From positions 248,001 to 312,000 of the forward strand of contig JAOALC010000004.1 in assembly GCA_025153775.1 (NCBI GenBank): a stretch of DNA of 64,000 nt. Reading direction: 5' to 3'. The notes under the pieces are model-generated. The model did not search any database. It saw only the letters and a list, made by a program, of their open reading frames with translations, and was not told where the DNA came from. The stretch is from SAR92 clade bacterium H231. GTDB lineage: Bacteria; Pseudomonadota; Gammaproteobacteria; Pseudomonadales; Porticoccaceae. Positions 1-6,489 of the stretch are shown here, in pieces. Positions within the stretch are counted from its first letter, which is position 1. Every line of letters starts with the position of its first letter. Made by a program: the position numbers and the translations under genes.

Positions 1-104
1 TGCGGCTCAAACAGCTCCCACATATCGATTTCGGCCGCTGTTGCAGACAGCGCGCCGTCACCGTATTTGAGGCAGCACTTGCCACATTGGTTACAGTCTT
101 TCAT
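1..104 (-). CDS. YkgJ-type cysteine-cluster protein, 5' part (runs off the window)
   Basis: Reverse-strand reading gives a protein beginning MKDCNQCGKCCLKYGDGALS, with the CxxCGxCC cluster typical of the YkgJ / UPF0153 family of small putative metal (Zn or Fe) binding proteins. Only the first 34 residues are in the window. The start was chosen at the ATG just before the cysteine cluster; an in-frame GTG about 48 bases upstream is possible. It lies just outside the leftmost attC site, so it may be the chromosomal flank of the array, or itself a further cassette; the window does not decide this. Confidence 0.7.
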   Translation of the reverse strand, partial: MKDCNQCGKCCLKYGDGALSATAAEIDMWELFEP

Positions 105-221
105 ATGTTGAATGGCTTCACTGTAGGTGGTAAGGAGAAAGTGTATCACCGACAGTCCACCCAGGTGGTGGGTTTAGCCTATGTAAGGGGGCGAGTCTAT
201 GTATGGCCTATCGCCGAAGAA

Positions 222-279
222 ATATAACGCCGAAAGCAGCGGGAGGCGAAGCCGTTCGACTGCCTTGACTTGTTATGGG
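222..279 (-). other. attC: attC recombination site (leftmost)
   Basis: The site starts with ATAACGCC and ends with GTTATGG, the inverted core pair that bounds an attC. Between them lie GC-rich imperfect arms and a central GGCGAAGCC element. It belongs to the toxin-antitoxin cassette on its right, since in this array the attC is on the left of each cassette. It is the last attC seen before the window's left edge. Confidence 0.75.
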
Positions 280-283
280 CTTT

Positions 284-313
284 ATACCAGTATTTGGTAT
301 TTATTGGTATAAA
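284..313 (+). promoter_or_regulatory. Probable operator/promoter of the ParDE-type cassette
   Basis: Three copies of a hexamer half-site occur in 27 bases: ATACCA at 284-289 and TGGTAT at 295-300 and 305-310. The first two form an inverted repeat, the last two a direct repeat. They sit 15-40 bases before the antitoxin ATG, where a ribbon-helix-helix antitoxin would repress its own promoter. TATAAA at 308-313 is a -10-like candidate, and a TTGACT at 265-270 inside the attC is a -35-like candidate for an alternative promoter. The assignment is inference from position and symmetry. Confidence 0.45.
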
Positions 314-325
314 AGAGGTGGCCCC

Positions 326-565
326 ATGCCTAAAAATACAAGTATTTCCCTTGGAGAGCACTTTGATAGCTTTATCGCCCAGCAAATTACAGAGGGTAGG
401 TACGCCTCTACTAGCGAGGTAGTACGTGCCGCCCTGAGGTTGCTTGAAGATAACGAGCAAAAAATAACCACACTTCGTAAGTTGCTTGAGGAAGGTGAAA
501 ATAGCGGTACAGCCGAATATAGCTATGAAGCGCTGATGAATGAAATTGACGATGAACTTGGTTAA
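326..565 (+). CDS. ParD-like ribbon-helix-helix antitoxin
   Basis: A 79-residue protein that would neutralise the toxin encoded directly downstream and repress the shared promoter. The N-terminal part (ISLGEHFDSFIAQQITEGRY then STSEVVRAALRLLE) is the ribbon-helix-helix pattern of the ParD/CC2985 antitoxin family; the acidic C-terminal half would wrap the toxin. The ATG at 326 is preferred over upstream starts because it has a GAGGTGG Shine-Dalgarno sequence and matches the family's N-terminus. The stop overlaps the next start (TAATG), implying translational coupling. The pair reads rightward, against nearly all other cassette genes. Confidence 0.88.
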   Translation: MPKNTSISLGEHFDSFIAQQITEGRYASTSEVVRAALRLLEDNEQKITTLRKLLEEGENSGTAEYSYEALMNEIDDELG

Positions 566-867
566 TGGGCACATTTACTTTAACCAATAAAGCCAAGGCT
601 GATTTGAAATCTGTAGCCACTTACACTCAGCGTAAGTGGGGTAAAAACCAGCGCGGGATTTACTTGAAGCAATTTGATGATGCTTTCCATTTGCTTGCTG
701 ATACTCCTGATGTCGGGATCAACTGTGATTTTATTAAATTAGGCTATCGTAAATTTCCAAATATCAGTCATGTGATTTTTTACCAAACGATAAATGATAC
801 TCAAATCGAAATTATCCGGATTTTACACAAGCGCATGGATGTAGAGAAAAACTTGAAGAACCCATAA
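565..867 (+). CDS. ParE/RelE-superfamily toxin
   Basis: A 100-residue partner of the upstream antitoxin. The pattern of an N-terminal helical pair (LTNKAKADLKSVATYTQRKW), a GYRKFP segment and a C-terminal I.IIRILHKRMD strand matches the ParE branch of the ParE/RelE toxin superfamily; ParE members inhibit DNA gyrase, but that target is not shown here. The start overlaps the antitoxin stop by one base (TAATG). The next attC begins at the stop codon, so operon and attC together fill one cassette. Such pairs in arrays are generally thought to stabilise the array against cassette loss. Confidence 0.88.
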   Translation: MGTFTLTNKAKADLKSVATYTQRKWGKNQRGIYLKQFDDAFHLLADTPDVGINCDFIKLGYRKFPNISHVIFYQTINDTQIEIIRILHKRMDVEKNLKNP

Positions 868-919
868 CGCTCCGGCTCACAAGAGAGCGAAGCGATTCCT
901 GTGCAGCCGATTGTTAGGC
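862..919 (-). other. attC: attC recombination site
   Basis: Bounded by CATAACGC and GTTAGGC, with inverted arms CGGCTCAC / GTGCAGCCG around a central GAGCGAAGCG. The right core contains the TAA stop of the oxidoreductase gene, the classic overlap of a cassette gene with its own attC. Confidence 0.85.
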
Positions 920-1489
920 TATTGAGCCAAGGTCTTTTGCTATAGCAATCCATTTTTCTCTTTGCTGTTGGTTCGAACCTTTTATTGGACCAAATTCTGA
1001 TATTTTCACGACTTTAATGCCACAAAACTCAAGAATTGTTTTTTTCATTTCATTATGTCCAGGTCTGTGAAATATCCAACGATAATACCAGGGCGGAGTA
1101 TCCATAGTAACCATCAGGTGCGCTGTGCGTCCTGAAAGTAATTTATCCGGTAGAGAAACCCCTCGATACTTAAACGCAAAACCTGGCAGGAAAACCCGAT
1201 CAAAAAAACCTTTCATTAAAGCAGGCATGGTCCCCCACCAATTAGGATAAATAAAAACTATATGATTTGCCCATTGAATAAGTTCCTGGGCTTTTGTTAA
1301 GTCAGGCTCAAGCTCCTGAATTTTATTGTAGCCATTCCAGAGTATTGGATCGAACTTTAATTCACCAAGTTGAAGTTCGCGAACTTCTGAACCGCTTACC
1401 TTTGCTCTGTCGATGTACGCCCTGGTTAATGAACCACAGAAACTATTTGAGTCGGGGTGCCCAAGAATGACGAGTATATTCTTTTTCAT
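914..1489 (-). CDS. NAD(P)H-dependent flavodoxin-fold oxidoreductase (quinone reductase-like)
   Basis: A 191-residue member of the Flavodoxin_2 family (NQO1/MdaB/KefF/YwrO relatives), which bind FMN or FAD and reduce quinones or other electrophiles with NAD(P)H. Supporting segments are ILVILGHPDSNSFCGSL at the N-terminus (flavin phosphate binding), IVFIYPNWWGTMPALMKGF near residues 98-116 (flavin ring contact) and the FDRVFLPGFAF stretch that follows. The length is normal for the family. It starts a few bases after the cassette's 5' boundary and its stop lies in its own attC, so it is a single-gene cassette. The substrate cannot be inferred. Confidence 0.85.
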   Translation of the reverse strand: MKKNILVILGHPDSNSFCGSLTRAYIDRAKVSGSEVRELQLGELKFDPILWNGYNKIQELEPDLTKAQELIQWANHIVFIYPNWWGTMPALMKGFFDRVFLPGFAFKYRGVSLPDKLLSGRTAHLMVTMDTPPWYYRWIFHRPGHNEMKKTILEFCGIKVVKISEFGPIKGSNQQQREKWIAIAKDLGSIA

Positions 1490-1501
1490 GGGTAACTTGG
1501 T

Positions 1502-1586
1502 AACCTAACGCCGCGGTTTGGGGCTGACATGAAGCGCCAGCGGAATGGCAGTCCCAGCCAAAGGCGACAACACCGCCTTGTTAAAT
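1502..1586 (-). other. attC: attC recombination site
   Basis: Bounded by CCTAACGCC and GTTAAAT, with outer arms GGCGG-type / ACCGCC and longer imperfect inner arms with a GAAGCGCC element. About 85 bases. It belongs to the cassette of the small membrane protein to its right. Confidence 0.8.
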
Positions 1587-1589
1587 TTT

Positions 1590-2072
1590 TTAGTGTCTAA
1601 GCTGTAAATACTTAGAGAATACTTTCTCTGAATTTGACAGCTCATACAGAATCTCCTTCATGATAGCTGCTCGCTGTTTGGCAACTCCCTGCTCAATTTT
1701 GCCGGAGTCTTCTAGTTCTTGATTGTATAGAGTGAGGTTTACCGCCAGACCCCAAACCTTTTTGTCAACGTACTCGGCTATTTGCTTAGAATAAGTGAAT
1801 CTCATGCCTTTTGTAGCTTGAAGAAATGCCACCTCAGCTTCTGGTGTCATTTTCCCAAGCGAGCCGATGTTACCAAGAAAATCTTTAACAGTTTCGTATT
1901 GCTTATACCTTCTGTCGAAGAGTTCATGTCTAAGCCGATTTCTGTTTGTATGCCACTGTAGAGCTGCAAACACCAATGCCATAAATGCAATAGATGGCGT
2001 AGCTAACGCAGCTACGAAATCTACCACTTCAGGGTATGAAGACAAATATTTTTCAAAGCACTGTAGGTTCAT
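1590..2072 (-). CDS. Unrecognised cassette protein with one N-terminal membrane segment
   Basis: A 160-residue protein with no family I recognise. Residues about 17-40 (VDFVAALATPSIAFMALVFA) form one hydrophobic, probably transmembrane, segment. It is followed by a basic stretch with RHELFDRRYKQYE, a motif I associate with several uncharacterised one-helix membrane proteins, then a mostly helical soluble domain. The stop lies just beyond its attC and the ATG is about nine bases from the 5' cassette boundary, so it has almost no leader of its own. It sits two cassettes away from a Shedu-like gene; a role in defence is possible but unsupported. Confidence 0.7.
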   Translation of the reverse strand: MNLQCFEKYLSSYPEVVDFVAALATPSIAFMALVFAALQWHTNRNRLRHELFDRRYKQYETVKDFLGNIGSLGKMTPEAEVAFLQATKGMRFTYSKQIAEYVDKKVWGLAVNLTLYNQELEDSGKIEQGVAKQRAAIMKEILYELSNSEKVFSKYLQLRH

Positions 2073-2076
2073 AGAA

Positions 2077-2131
2077 ATTTAACGCCTCAATCAGGTGCGC
2101 CGTAGGCGTCACCTGGATTTACTTGTTAGCT
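2077..2131 (-). other. attC: attC recombination site
   Basis: Bounded by TTAACGCC and GTTAGCT, with perfect CAGGTG / CACCTG inner arms around CGCCGTAGGCGT. Its right core contains the TAA stop of the racemase gene. One of the shortest sites of the array (about 55 bases). Confidence 0.85.
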
Positions 2132-2830
2132 GGCACTTTTGCACGTTGCCAATTTAACAGCTTGTGCTGCATGAATTGTTGTTGTGTCGTACAGCGGTAC
2201 TTTTGTATGCTGTTGCTGAATGAGTAAAGCTATCTCAGTACAACCAAGAATCACAGCCTCTGCACCTTGCGAGAACAACTTATCAACGATTTTTATGTAT
2301 TCTGACCTTGAGCTGTCGTTGATTTTGCCAAGACATAACTCGTTGTAAATTATGTCATGAACAATATCTCGGTCCTGCTCGTCGGGAACGATAACTTCTA
2401 TACCATGTTTCTCTGAAATTCGATTTCTATAGAAACCTTGTTCCATTGTGAATTTAGTACCAAGTAAACCAACTCGCTTAATATTATCAGTTATCAGCTT
2501 CTCTGCTGTTGCGTCTGCAATATGAACAAGTGGAATAGATATTGAGGACTGAACTTCTTCTGCAACTTTATGCATTGTGTTTGTACAAATGAGAAGAAAG
2601 TCCGCTCCACCTGCTTCGACAGCTTTTGCTGCATTAGAAAGTATTTTTGCGGTTTTGTCCCAGCAGCCTTTATGCTGAAGCTTTTCTATCTCGTCAAAGT
2701 CAACGCTGTAAAGGCAAATTTTAGCCGAATGTAATCCACCAAGAACAGTCTTTATTCCTTCATTTATTTCTTTGTAATAACTTGCAGTGGATTCCCAGCT
2801 CATCCCTCCAAGAAGACCGATAGTTTTCAT
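2126..2830 (-). CDS. Aspartate/glutamate racemase family protein (amino-acid racemase)
   Basis: A 234-residue, full-length member of the PLP-independent Asp/Glu/hydantoin racemase superfamily, closest in pattern to YgeA-type broad amino-acid racemases. The two catalytic cysteines are visible: C82 in the ICTNTMH motif and C197 in the LGCTEIAL motif, with an N-terminal GLLGGMSWEST loop. It would interconvert an L- and a D-amino acid in the cytosol. It is alone in its cassette, with its stop inside its own attC and a roughly 40-base leader. Substrate unknown; D-amino-acid production for wall or signalling use is only a possibility. Confidence 0.88.
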   Translation of the reverse strand: MKTIGLLGGMSWESTASYYKEINEGIKTVLGGLHSAKICLYSVDFDEIEKLQHKGCWDKTAKILSNAAKAVEAGGADFLLICTNTMHKVAEEVQSSISIPLVHIADATAEKLITDNIKRVGLLGTKFTMEQGFYRNRISEKHGIEVIVPDEQDRDIVHDIIYNELCLGKINDSSRSEYIKIVDKLFSQGAEAVILGCTEIALLIQQQHTKVPLYDTTTIHAAQAVKLATCKSAS

Positions 2831-2862
2831 TTCTTTCTCGTTTAATTCGATATTTGATTGTG

Positions 2863-2933
2863 TCAGTTAACTCCAAAAGCAGCGGACCGAAAAAGCGCAG
2901 CTTTTTTGTGTCCGCTGGCTTGCCTTGTTAGCT
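2863..2933 (-). other. attC: attC recombination site
   Basis: Bounded by CAGTTAACTCC and GTTAGCT, with strong arms AGCGGAC / GTCCGCT and inner GAAAAAGC / GCTTTTTT. The right core contains the TAA stop of the Shedu-like gene. Confidence 0.83.
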
Positions 2934-3884
2934 GTCATGACCCACGATCCTTTTTGCGCGCTCTAACACGTGATCATAAGTCATGATTGTTAGATTGTGA
3001 TAGCCAGAGTTTAAAATTCTAAAGGCCTCTATTTGCTTATCATTCCAATCATTGGAGCGGCCAAAAATAAGAATGCACCGCGGCTTGATTGTCTTGACTC
3101 CATCAACTCTCTCTAGAAACTTTATGCTATTGGCTTCTCTCTCAACATCAAAGATATATGATGATGCCTGGATTACAGCTTTGATTAAGTCTGTAGATGG
3201 CACGTAATTACCGTGATCTATTGTTTTAGCCCAGAAAGTCATGCCTCCTTCTGGGCGCTTTATTTCTATAATGTCTAGGAATCCATCGTATGCTTCCATT
3301 AAAAAATCAGTGATATTTTGCGTATCAATAGATCTCTCGTCGAGGATACGAACAAAGTCACTCCCTAGAACCCAGCTATTTTTCTCAAACCAAGCCTGCC
3401 AGTTTGATTCTACTAGGTCATTATTTAGCATTGAGCTAAATTCAGTTATGGCTTTTACACGCTTAGCGTGTAAAAGCCCAGCTTCAAGGGCTTCTGGAAT
3501 GACGTCATTCGATAGAACAAAATCTATTAATTGCTTTTTATCAGGAAGTGAAAAAAGAGCCTTTATTTGCTCCGCATTGGACTTTTCGAATGGTCGATCT
3601 AAGGGGATAAATGCCTTAACACCCTCTTTAAAAGGCTCGTAATTGTTTTGTAGGAACTGGATAAGATTAACAAACTCTTCATTGTCGAAGGTGAGCTCAC
3701 TCTTAGGAGTTAATGTTTCAGGCTCTTCTGTCTCATCCCAATCTTTAGGCTTCTTATATCTCCCTACCTTAAGAGTAACTTCGTCAGCTCTTGTGTTGTG
3801 AGGTATTTTCCAGAATGCCGCACGAGTTATGACCTGCGGCCTGTTCCGCAGGACTGTAAACAATTTATCTTTGACTCTAGACAT
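2928..3884 (-). CDS. Shedu-like (DUF4263) anti-phage nuclease
   Basis: A 318-residue protein whose C-terminal half matches the Shedu immune nuclease SduA (PF14082). Visible features are ESNWQAWFEKNSWVLG near 159-174, then a PD-(D/E)xK-type core with D193 (TDFL) and E207-I-K209 in the DGFLDIIEIKRPEGG segment, a QASSYIF helix, and the end motif CILIFGRSNDW ... FRILNSGYHNLTIMTYDHV. Shedu proteins are single-gene defence nucleases; residues 1-130 here are a less conserved N-terminal region of the sort that varies between Shedu types. All expected catalytic residues are present, so it looks intact. It occupies one cassette, stop inside its attC. Confidence 0.85.
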   Translation of the reverse strand: MSRVKDKLFTVLRNRPQVITRAAFWKIPHNTRADEVTLKVGRYKKPKDWDETEEPETLTPKSELTFDNEEFVNLIQFLQNNYEPFKEGVKAFIPLDRPFEKSNAEQIKALFSLPDKKQLIDFVLSNDVIPEALEAGLLHAKRVKAITEFSSMLNNDLVESNWQAWFEKNSWVLGSDFVRILDERSIDTQNITDFLMEAYDGFLDIIEIKRPEGGMTFWAKTIDHGNYVPSTDLIKAVIQASSYIFDVEREANSIKFLERVDGVKTIKPRCILIFGRSNDWNDKQIEAFRILNSGYHNLTIMTYDHVLERAKRIVGHDS

Positions 3885-3903
3885 TACTCGATCTTTGAAA
3901 GAC

Positions 3904-3987
3904 AGCTAACGCCTCAATGTGCGGCACCCAAAGCAACGCTTTGGGTGTCCAGCGCCGTAGGCGCGATGCACCATTGACTTGTTAAGC
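3904..3987 (-). other. attC: attC recombination site
   Basis: Bounded by GCTAACGCC and GTTAAGC. Outer arms TCAATG / CATTGA and inner perfect arms CACCCAAAGC / GCTTTGGGTG. The right core contains the stop of the following lipoprotein gene. Confidence 0.85.
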
Positions 3988-4365
3988 GCTTGGGACTTTG
4001 GCAACATTTGAAGCCTCTAGGTTTATTGGCGGCAACCCTGCTTTTTGCCTAGTTTCGATAATGTACTTTATAAACTCTGGCCCTGTTGGCCCTACATAGG
4101 ATTTTAGAGTTCTTTCAGTGCCCAGAGTGTATATGTGCTTTATTCGTGAATTCCAGTAATCGTTCCATATTTCTCTTGAGTATGGCTCCGTTAGATAGCC
4201 GCTTGGCGACTCCTTTTTTATTTCTCGTGCGATGGCGCTATCAATCGATTCCTTCAGAGTCGATGCGTAGTGCTCACGATTGTAAGACTCCTGTCCTTTA
4301 AAGATATTTGCTGTGCTACATCCCCAAGTAACAGCAATTAACAATATTAGAGCTAGATTTTTCAT
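3982..4365 (-). CDS. Small predicted lipoprotein, unknown function
   Basis: A 127-residue protein I do not recognise. It opens with KNLALILLIAVTWGC, a short signal peptide ending at a cysteine in a near-canonical lipobox (TWGC; the large residue before Gly is atypical), so it is probably an envelope lipoprotein. The mature part is hydrophilic with a Tyr/Trp-rich centre (YSREIWNDYWNSRIKHIY). The ATG lies eight bases inside the cassette's 5' boundary and the stop is in its own attC. Confidence 0.7.
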   Translation of the reverse strand: MKNLALILLIAVTWGCSTANIFKGQESYNREHYASTLKESIDSAIAREIKKESPSGYLTEPYSREIWNDYWNSRIKHIYTLGTERTLKSYVGPTGPEFIKYIIETRQKAGLPPINLEASNVAKVPSA

Positions 4366-4368
4366 TGG

Positions 4369-4445
4369 CGCTTAACGCCCCGCATCAGCCGCAAATTTGC
4401 AAGCGAAGCGCGGCAAATTTGTCGGTCTGCATACGATTGTTATGC
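4369..4445 (-). other. attC: attC recombination site
   Basis: Bounded by CTTAACGCC and GTTATGC, with long arms CCGCAAATTTG / CAAATTTGTCGG around CAAGCGAAGCGCG. About 76 bases. Confidence 0.85.
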
Positions 4446-4449
4446 GTGC

Positions 4450-4815
4450 TCATGTAAGTTCCCAATCTTTTTCTATTTTGGCGACTTCATCTGATGCCCA
4501 TTGTTTCTTTAGGTTCTCGCCTCGGCCCCCGTCAGGAGGAACATGGATTGTTCTTTGGGCCTCAAATTTTTCGACTATCTTTTGTTGCATGTATGGCTTC
4601 ATTGCTGCGTAGGTGGAGGTGTTCCCAAAGTTTTCATTTTCCCACTCAAAAGCATCAATTTCGGATCTCCATTTCTCAATGAGCGATTTTCGATACTCAA
4701 ATTTAGACCTGCGCTTTTCAATTGCCCAATGCACCCATGGCGCAATCAAGCTCCCAACAACTCCGCCAATCAATCCTAATAGTGCTGGTGTGAACCAACT
4801 CAAATCATACTCCAA
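4450..4815 (-). CDS. Unrecognised small protein with one N-terminal membrane segment
   Basis: A 121-residue protein without a recognised family. Residues 8-30 (FTPALLGLIGGVVGSLIAPWV) are a glycine-rich transmembrane segment, followed by a basic, charged helical region (EKRRSKFEYRKSLIEKWRSEID). The start appears to be TTG at 4815, since an in-frame TAA lies two codons upstream and no ATG precedes the membrane segment. The general plan (one N-terminal helix, basic KRR..YRK boundary, soluble tail) resembles the product of the gene ending at 1590. Confidence 0.65.
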   Translation of the reverse strand: MEYDLSWFTPALLGLIGGVVGSLIAPWVHWAIEKRRSKFEYRKSLIEKWRSEIDAFEWENENFGNTSTYAAMKPYMQQKIVEKFEAQRTIHVPPDGGRGENLKKQWASDEVAKIEKDWELT

Positions 4816-4825
4816 TGGTTAAACA

Positions 4826-4914
4826 CGCATAACGCCCGCATTTGGGGCCGTAGTAAAGCGCAGCGAAACGAAGGTCCCAGCCCCGCAGGGGCGAACAACA
4901 TGCGCTTGTTAGCT
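4826..4914 (-). other. attC: attC recombination site
   Basis: Bounded by CATAACGCC and GTTAGCT. Outer arms GCCCGCAT / CATGCGC and inner GGGGCC-type arms with GCGCAGCGAAACG. About 88 bases; belongs to the TIR cassette. Confidence 0.82.
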
Positions 4915-4920
4915 GATTTT

Positions 4921-5811
4921 TCAAATGGAATAGCCCGCACTACGAAGTTCTGTATCCAGCTCGTCTTTCCAGGTACCGGCCGCATCCATTGATACATAAA
5001 CAACTCCACTAATGTCATTTGGTGTTTCAACGCTACCCTTAACCAAAGCTGCGACACGCTGGCGCGAAAGCTTTGCTATCAAATAGCCGTGTTCAAACAC
5101 TACGTTTTGCCTAGCCCTCCACTTGTAACTTAATGAGTCTCTCTTTGCTCCTACATCACATTCCGTATAAAGAACAATCCCAAAGCCAACATTACTGTAG
5201 TGATCAATTTTCTCTATAATGGTTCTTCCACCATTGGCTTGTAAGTGAAGGATAATTGGTTCTAGGCCTTTTGATTCTACATAAGCCTTAACGTCATTTT
5301 TGGCGTGCTCATCATGGCCATGAACGATAAAGACCTGATTCTTATTAAATTGCTCGCCAGCCTCTGCAGGTTTGTTTTCAAATGCAAATCCTGCATCAGC
5401 CTCAGGGACTACAGGGGTTTTCCTAGAGGCTAAGAGCTTACGTAAATCAGCTCTTTTGACAGCCCAATGGGTGCGGTGAAATTCAAAACTGTCGATGCCA
5501 AGCTCTAATGTTAAATCTACGATTTCTTGAGGTGTAAGCACCTCAACATCAGCATTTCTTTCGAATCTAATACGGTAATCATAATTTGATCTAGTTATAT
5601 TTGTGATTGTCGCGACAAAGGCGCCATCTTCATATTGCTCTTGCATCAATAAGGCAGGAAACCCTTTAATCTCTCCAACATTTTCAGCACTCAGATTTCT
5701 AAACCTCATCTGTGTTTCTGAGTCGGTATATTCAAGAAATCTTGAAGCTGAAACCGTGATTTCATTCTCTGGGTCATTTGGACCAACGTATCCAATTATC
5801 AGGTTATACAT
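4921..5811 (-). CDS. TIR-domain protein of the CAP12/Pycsar-type TIR family, candidate anti-phage NADase
   Basis: A 296-residue protein. Residues about 158-296 fit the TIR-like family PF10137 (CAP12/Pycsar effector TIR, earlier called predicted nucleotide-binding TIR-like): NQVFIVHGHDEHAKNDV opens the domain, IVLYTECDVGA is a central strand, and RARQNVVFEHGYLIAKL holds the likely catalytic E240. TIR domains with this glutamate typically cleave NAD+ on infection. The N-terminal 130 residues, including ELGIDSFEFHRTHWAVK near 103-119, are a probable sensor or regulatory part that I cannot name. No cyclase or other partner is in the cassette, so it may act alone. The ATG at 5811 has an AGGAT Shine-Dalgarno sequence; a TTG one codon earlier is less likely. 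Confidence 0.85.
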   Translation of the reverse strand: MYNLIIGYVGPNDPENEITVSASRFLEYTDSETQMRFRNLSAENVGEIKGFPALLMQEQYEDGAFVATITNITRSNYDYRIRFERNADVEVLTPQEIVDLTLELGIDSFEFHRTHWAVKRADLRKLLASRKTPVVPEADAGFAFENKPAEAGEQFNKNQVFIVHGHDEHAKNDVKAYVESKGLEPIILHLQANGGRTIIEKIDHYSNVGFGIVLYTECDVGAKRDSLSYKWRARQNVVFEHGYLIAKLSRQRVAALVKGSVETPNDISGVVYVSMDAAGTWKDELDTELRSAGYSI

Positions 5812-5823
5812 CAACTATCCTAT

Positions 5824-5889
5824 TCAGCTAACGCTTGCTTGTGGGGCGAAATGCGCAGTATTTTGTCCCACACCAAGACCTTATTAGGT
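5824..5889 (-). other. attC: attC recombination site with imperfect right core
   Basis: Left core GCTAACGC, right core ATTAGGT (first base differs from the usual G). Arms TTGCTTGTGGG / CCCACACCAAG are strong. The altered core may weaken recombination at this site. Confidence 0.7.
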
Positions 5890-5897
5890 GAATTGGG

Positions 5898-6056
5898 ATG
5901 AATGACAAAAAATGTGATAACCCTGCTGACTGGTTTATGCTGATTGTGGCCATTTTCATTGCGTGGCTGCCTGCAATTGTTGGAGAGCTAAATAAAGACC
6001 AGAAAGTGAAACAGCAAACCCCCACAGCCATTTCCAGTGAGCGAGATAGAAAGTGA
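5898..6056 (+). CDS. Small membrane protein (52 aa) in rightward orientation
   Basis: A short open frame too small for many gene callers. It begins MNDKKCDNPADW, runs through a single hydrophobic segment (FMLIVAIFIAWLPAIVG, residues 13-29) and ends in a charged tail. The TTGGG before the ATG is only a weak ribosome site. It starts nine bases from an attC core and fills the left half of a cassette otherwise empty of long genes. Clear membrane helix with charged flanks supports a real protein; the family is unknown. Confidence 0.5.
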   Translation: MNDKKCDNPADWFMLIVAIFIAWLPAIVGELNKDQKVKQQTPTAISSERDRK

Positions 6057-6090
6057 CGAATCTTCTAACAACCTCTGCCGTCCAATGCCG

Positions 6091-6186
6091 CTAAACATCG
6101 CCGCCGATAATGTGCATGCTGGAATCTGGCGTGTTTTCGTATGGGACCCATTCGCCTTCGTACCATTTGCGGATTTTCTCCCACAT
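6091..6186 (-). CDS. Very small conserved-looking protein (31 aa)
   Basis: A leftward open frame beginning MWEKIRKWYEGEWVPYENTP and ending after IIGGDV. It is Trp/Tyr/Glu-rich and its start lies 12 bases from the cassette's 5' boundary (GTTAGGTGAATAAACTATG), the usual position of cassette genes in this array. It converges with the 52-residue frame on the other strand, and both seem to share one cassette. It could be the surviving start of a longer gene. No function inferred. Confidence 0.4.
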   Translation of the reverse strand: MWEKIRKWYEGEWVPYENTPDSSMHIIGGDV

Positions 6187-6195
6187 AGTTTATTC

Positions 6196-6260
6196 ACCTA
6201 ACGCCCAAAGCAGCGGCGCGCGTTAGCGGGCAGCAATCAGGGCCGGACCTGCGCAACTTT
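6196..6260 (-). other. attC: Degenerate or truncated attC site
   Basis: A good left core (CACCTAACGCCC) and the start of GC-rich arms (AAAGCAGCGGCGCGCGTTAGCGGGC) are present, but no right core GTTRRRY is found at a normal distance. A GTTAGCG at 6222-6228 is too close, and GTTATGT at 6461 too far. The site seems interrupted or partly deleted. Confidence 0.5.
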
Positions 6261-6489
6261 TTGATTTGTATGAAAATGGCTAACCGGAATACGTATTTTG
6301 AAATCTTAGAGGGTTCACTTTGGCATTAAAAAAGTCATTTTAATAAGTCTGCCACCTCATTAGGTCCGCTTTTCTTAGCACAGCATTTTACACCGCAAAA
6401 CCGGTGTTCTAAGCAGAAAATCTGCCTCTATTTGAGCACATTCTTCTATCATATTAGTAAGTTATGTTGGCCCGACCCCGCTAACCCCG
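6261..6489. other. Non-coding part of a decayed cassette
   Basis: About 230 AT-rich bases without a credible gene on either strand. It ends with a duplicated CCCCGCTAA next to the DinB-fold gene's stop instead of a normal attC core. Read as the remains of an attC or ORF-less cassette after rearrangement. Confidence 0.4.

Noticed and set aside
6270-6330. 19-codon frame in the decayed cassette
   Set aside because: Too short, no hydrophobic or conserved pattern, no ribosome site.
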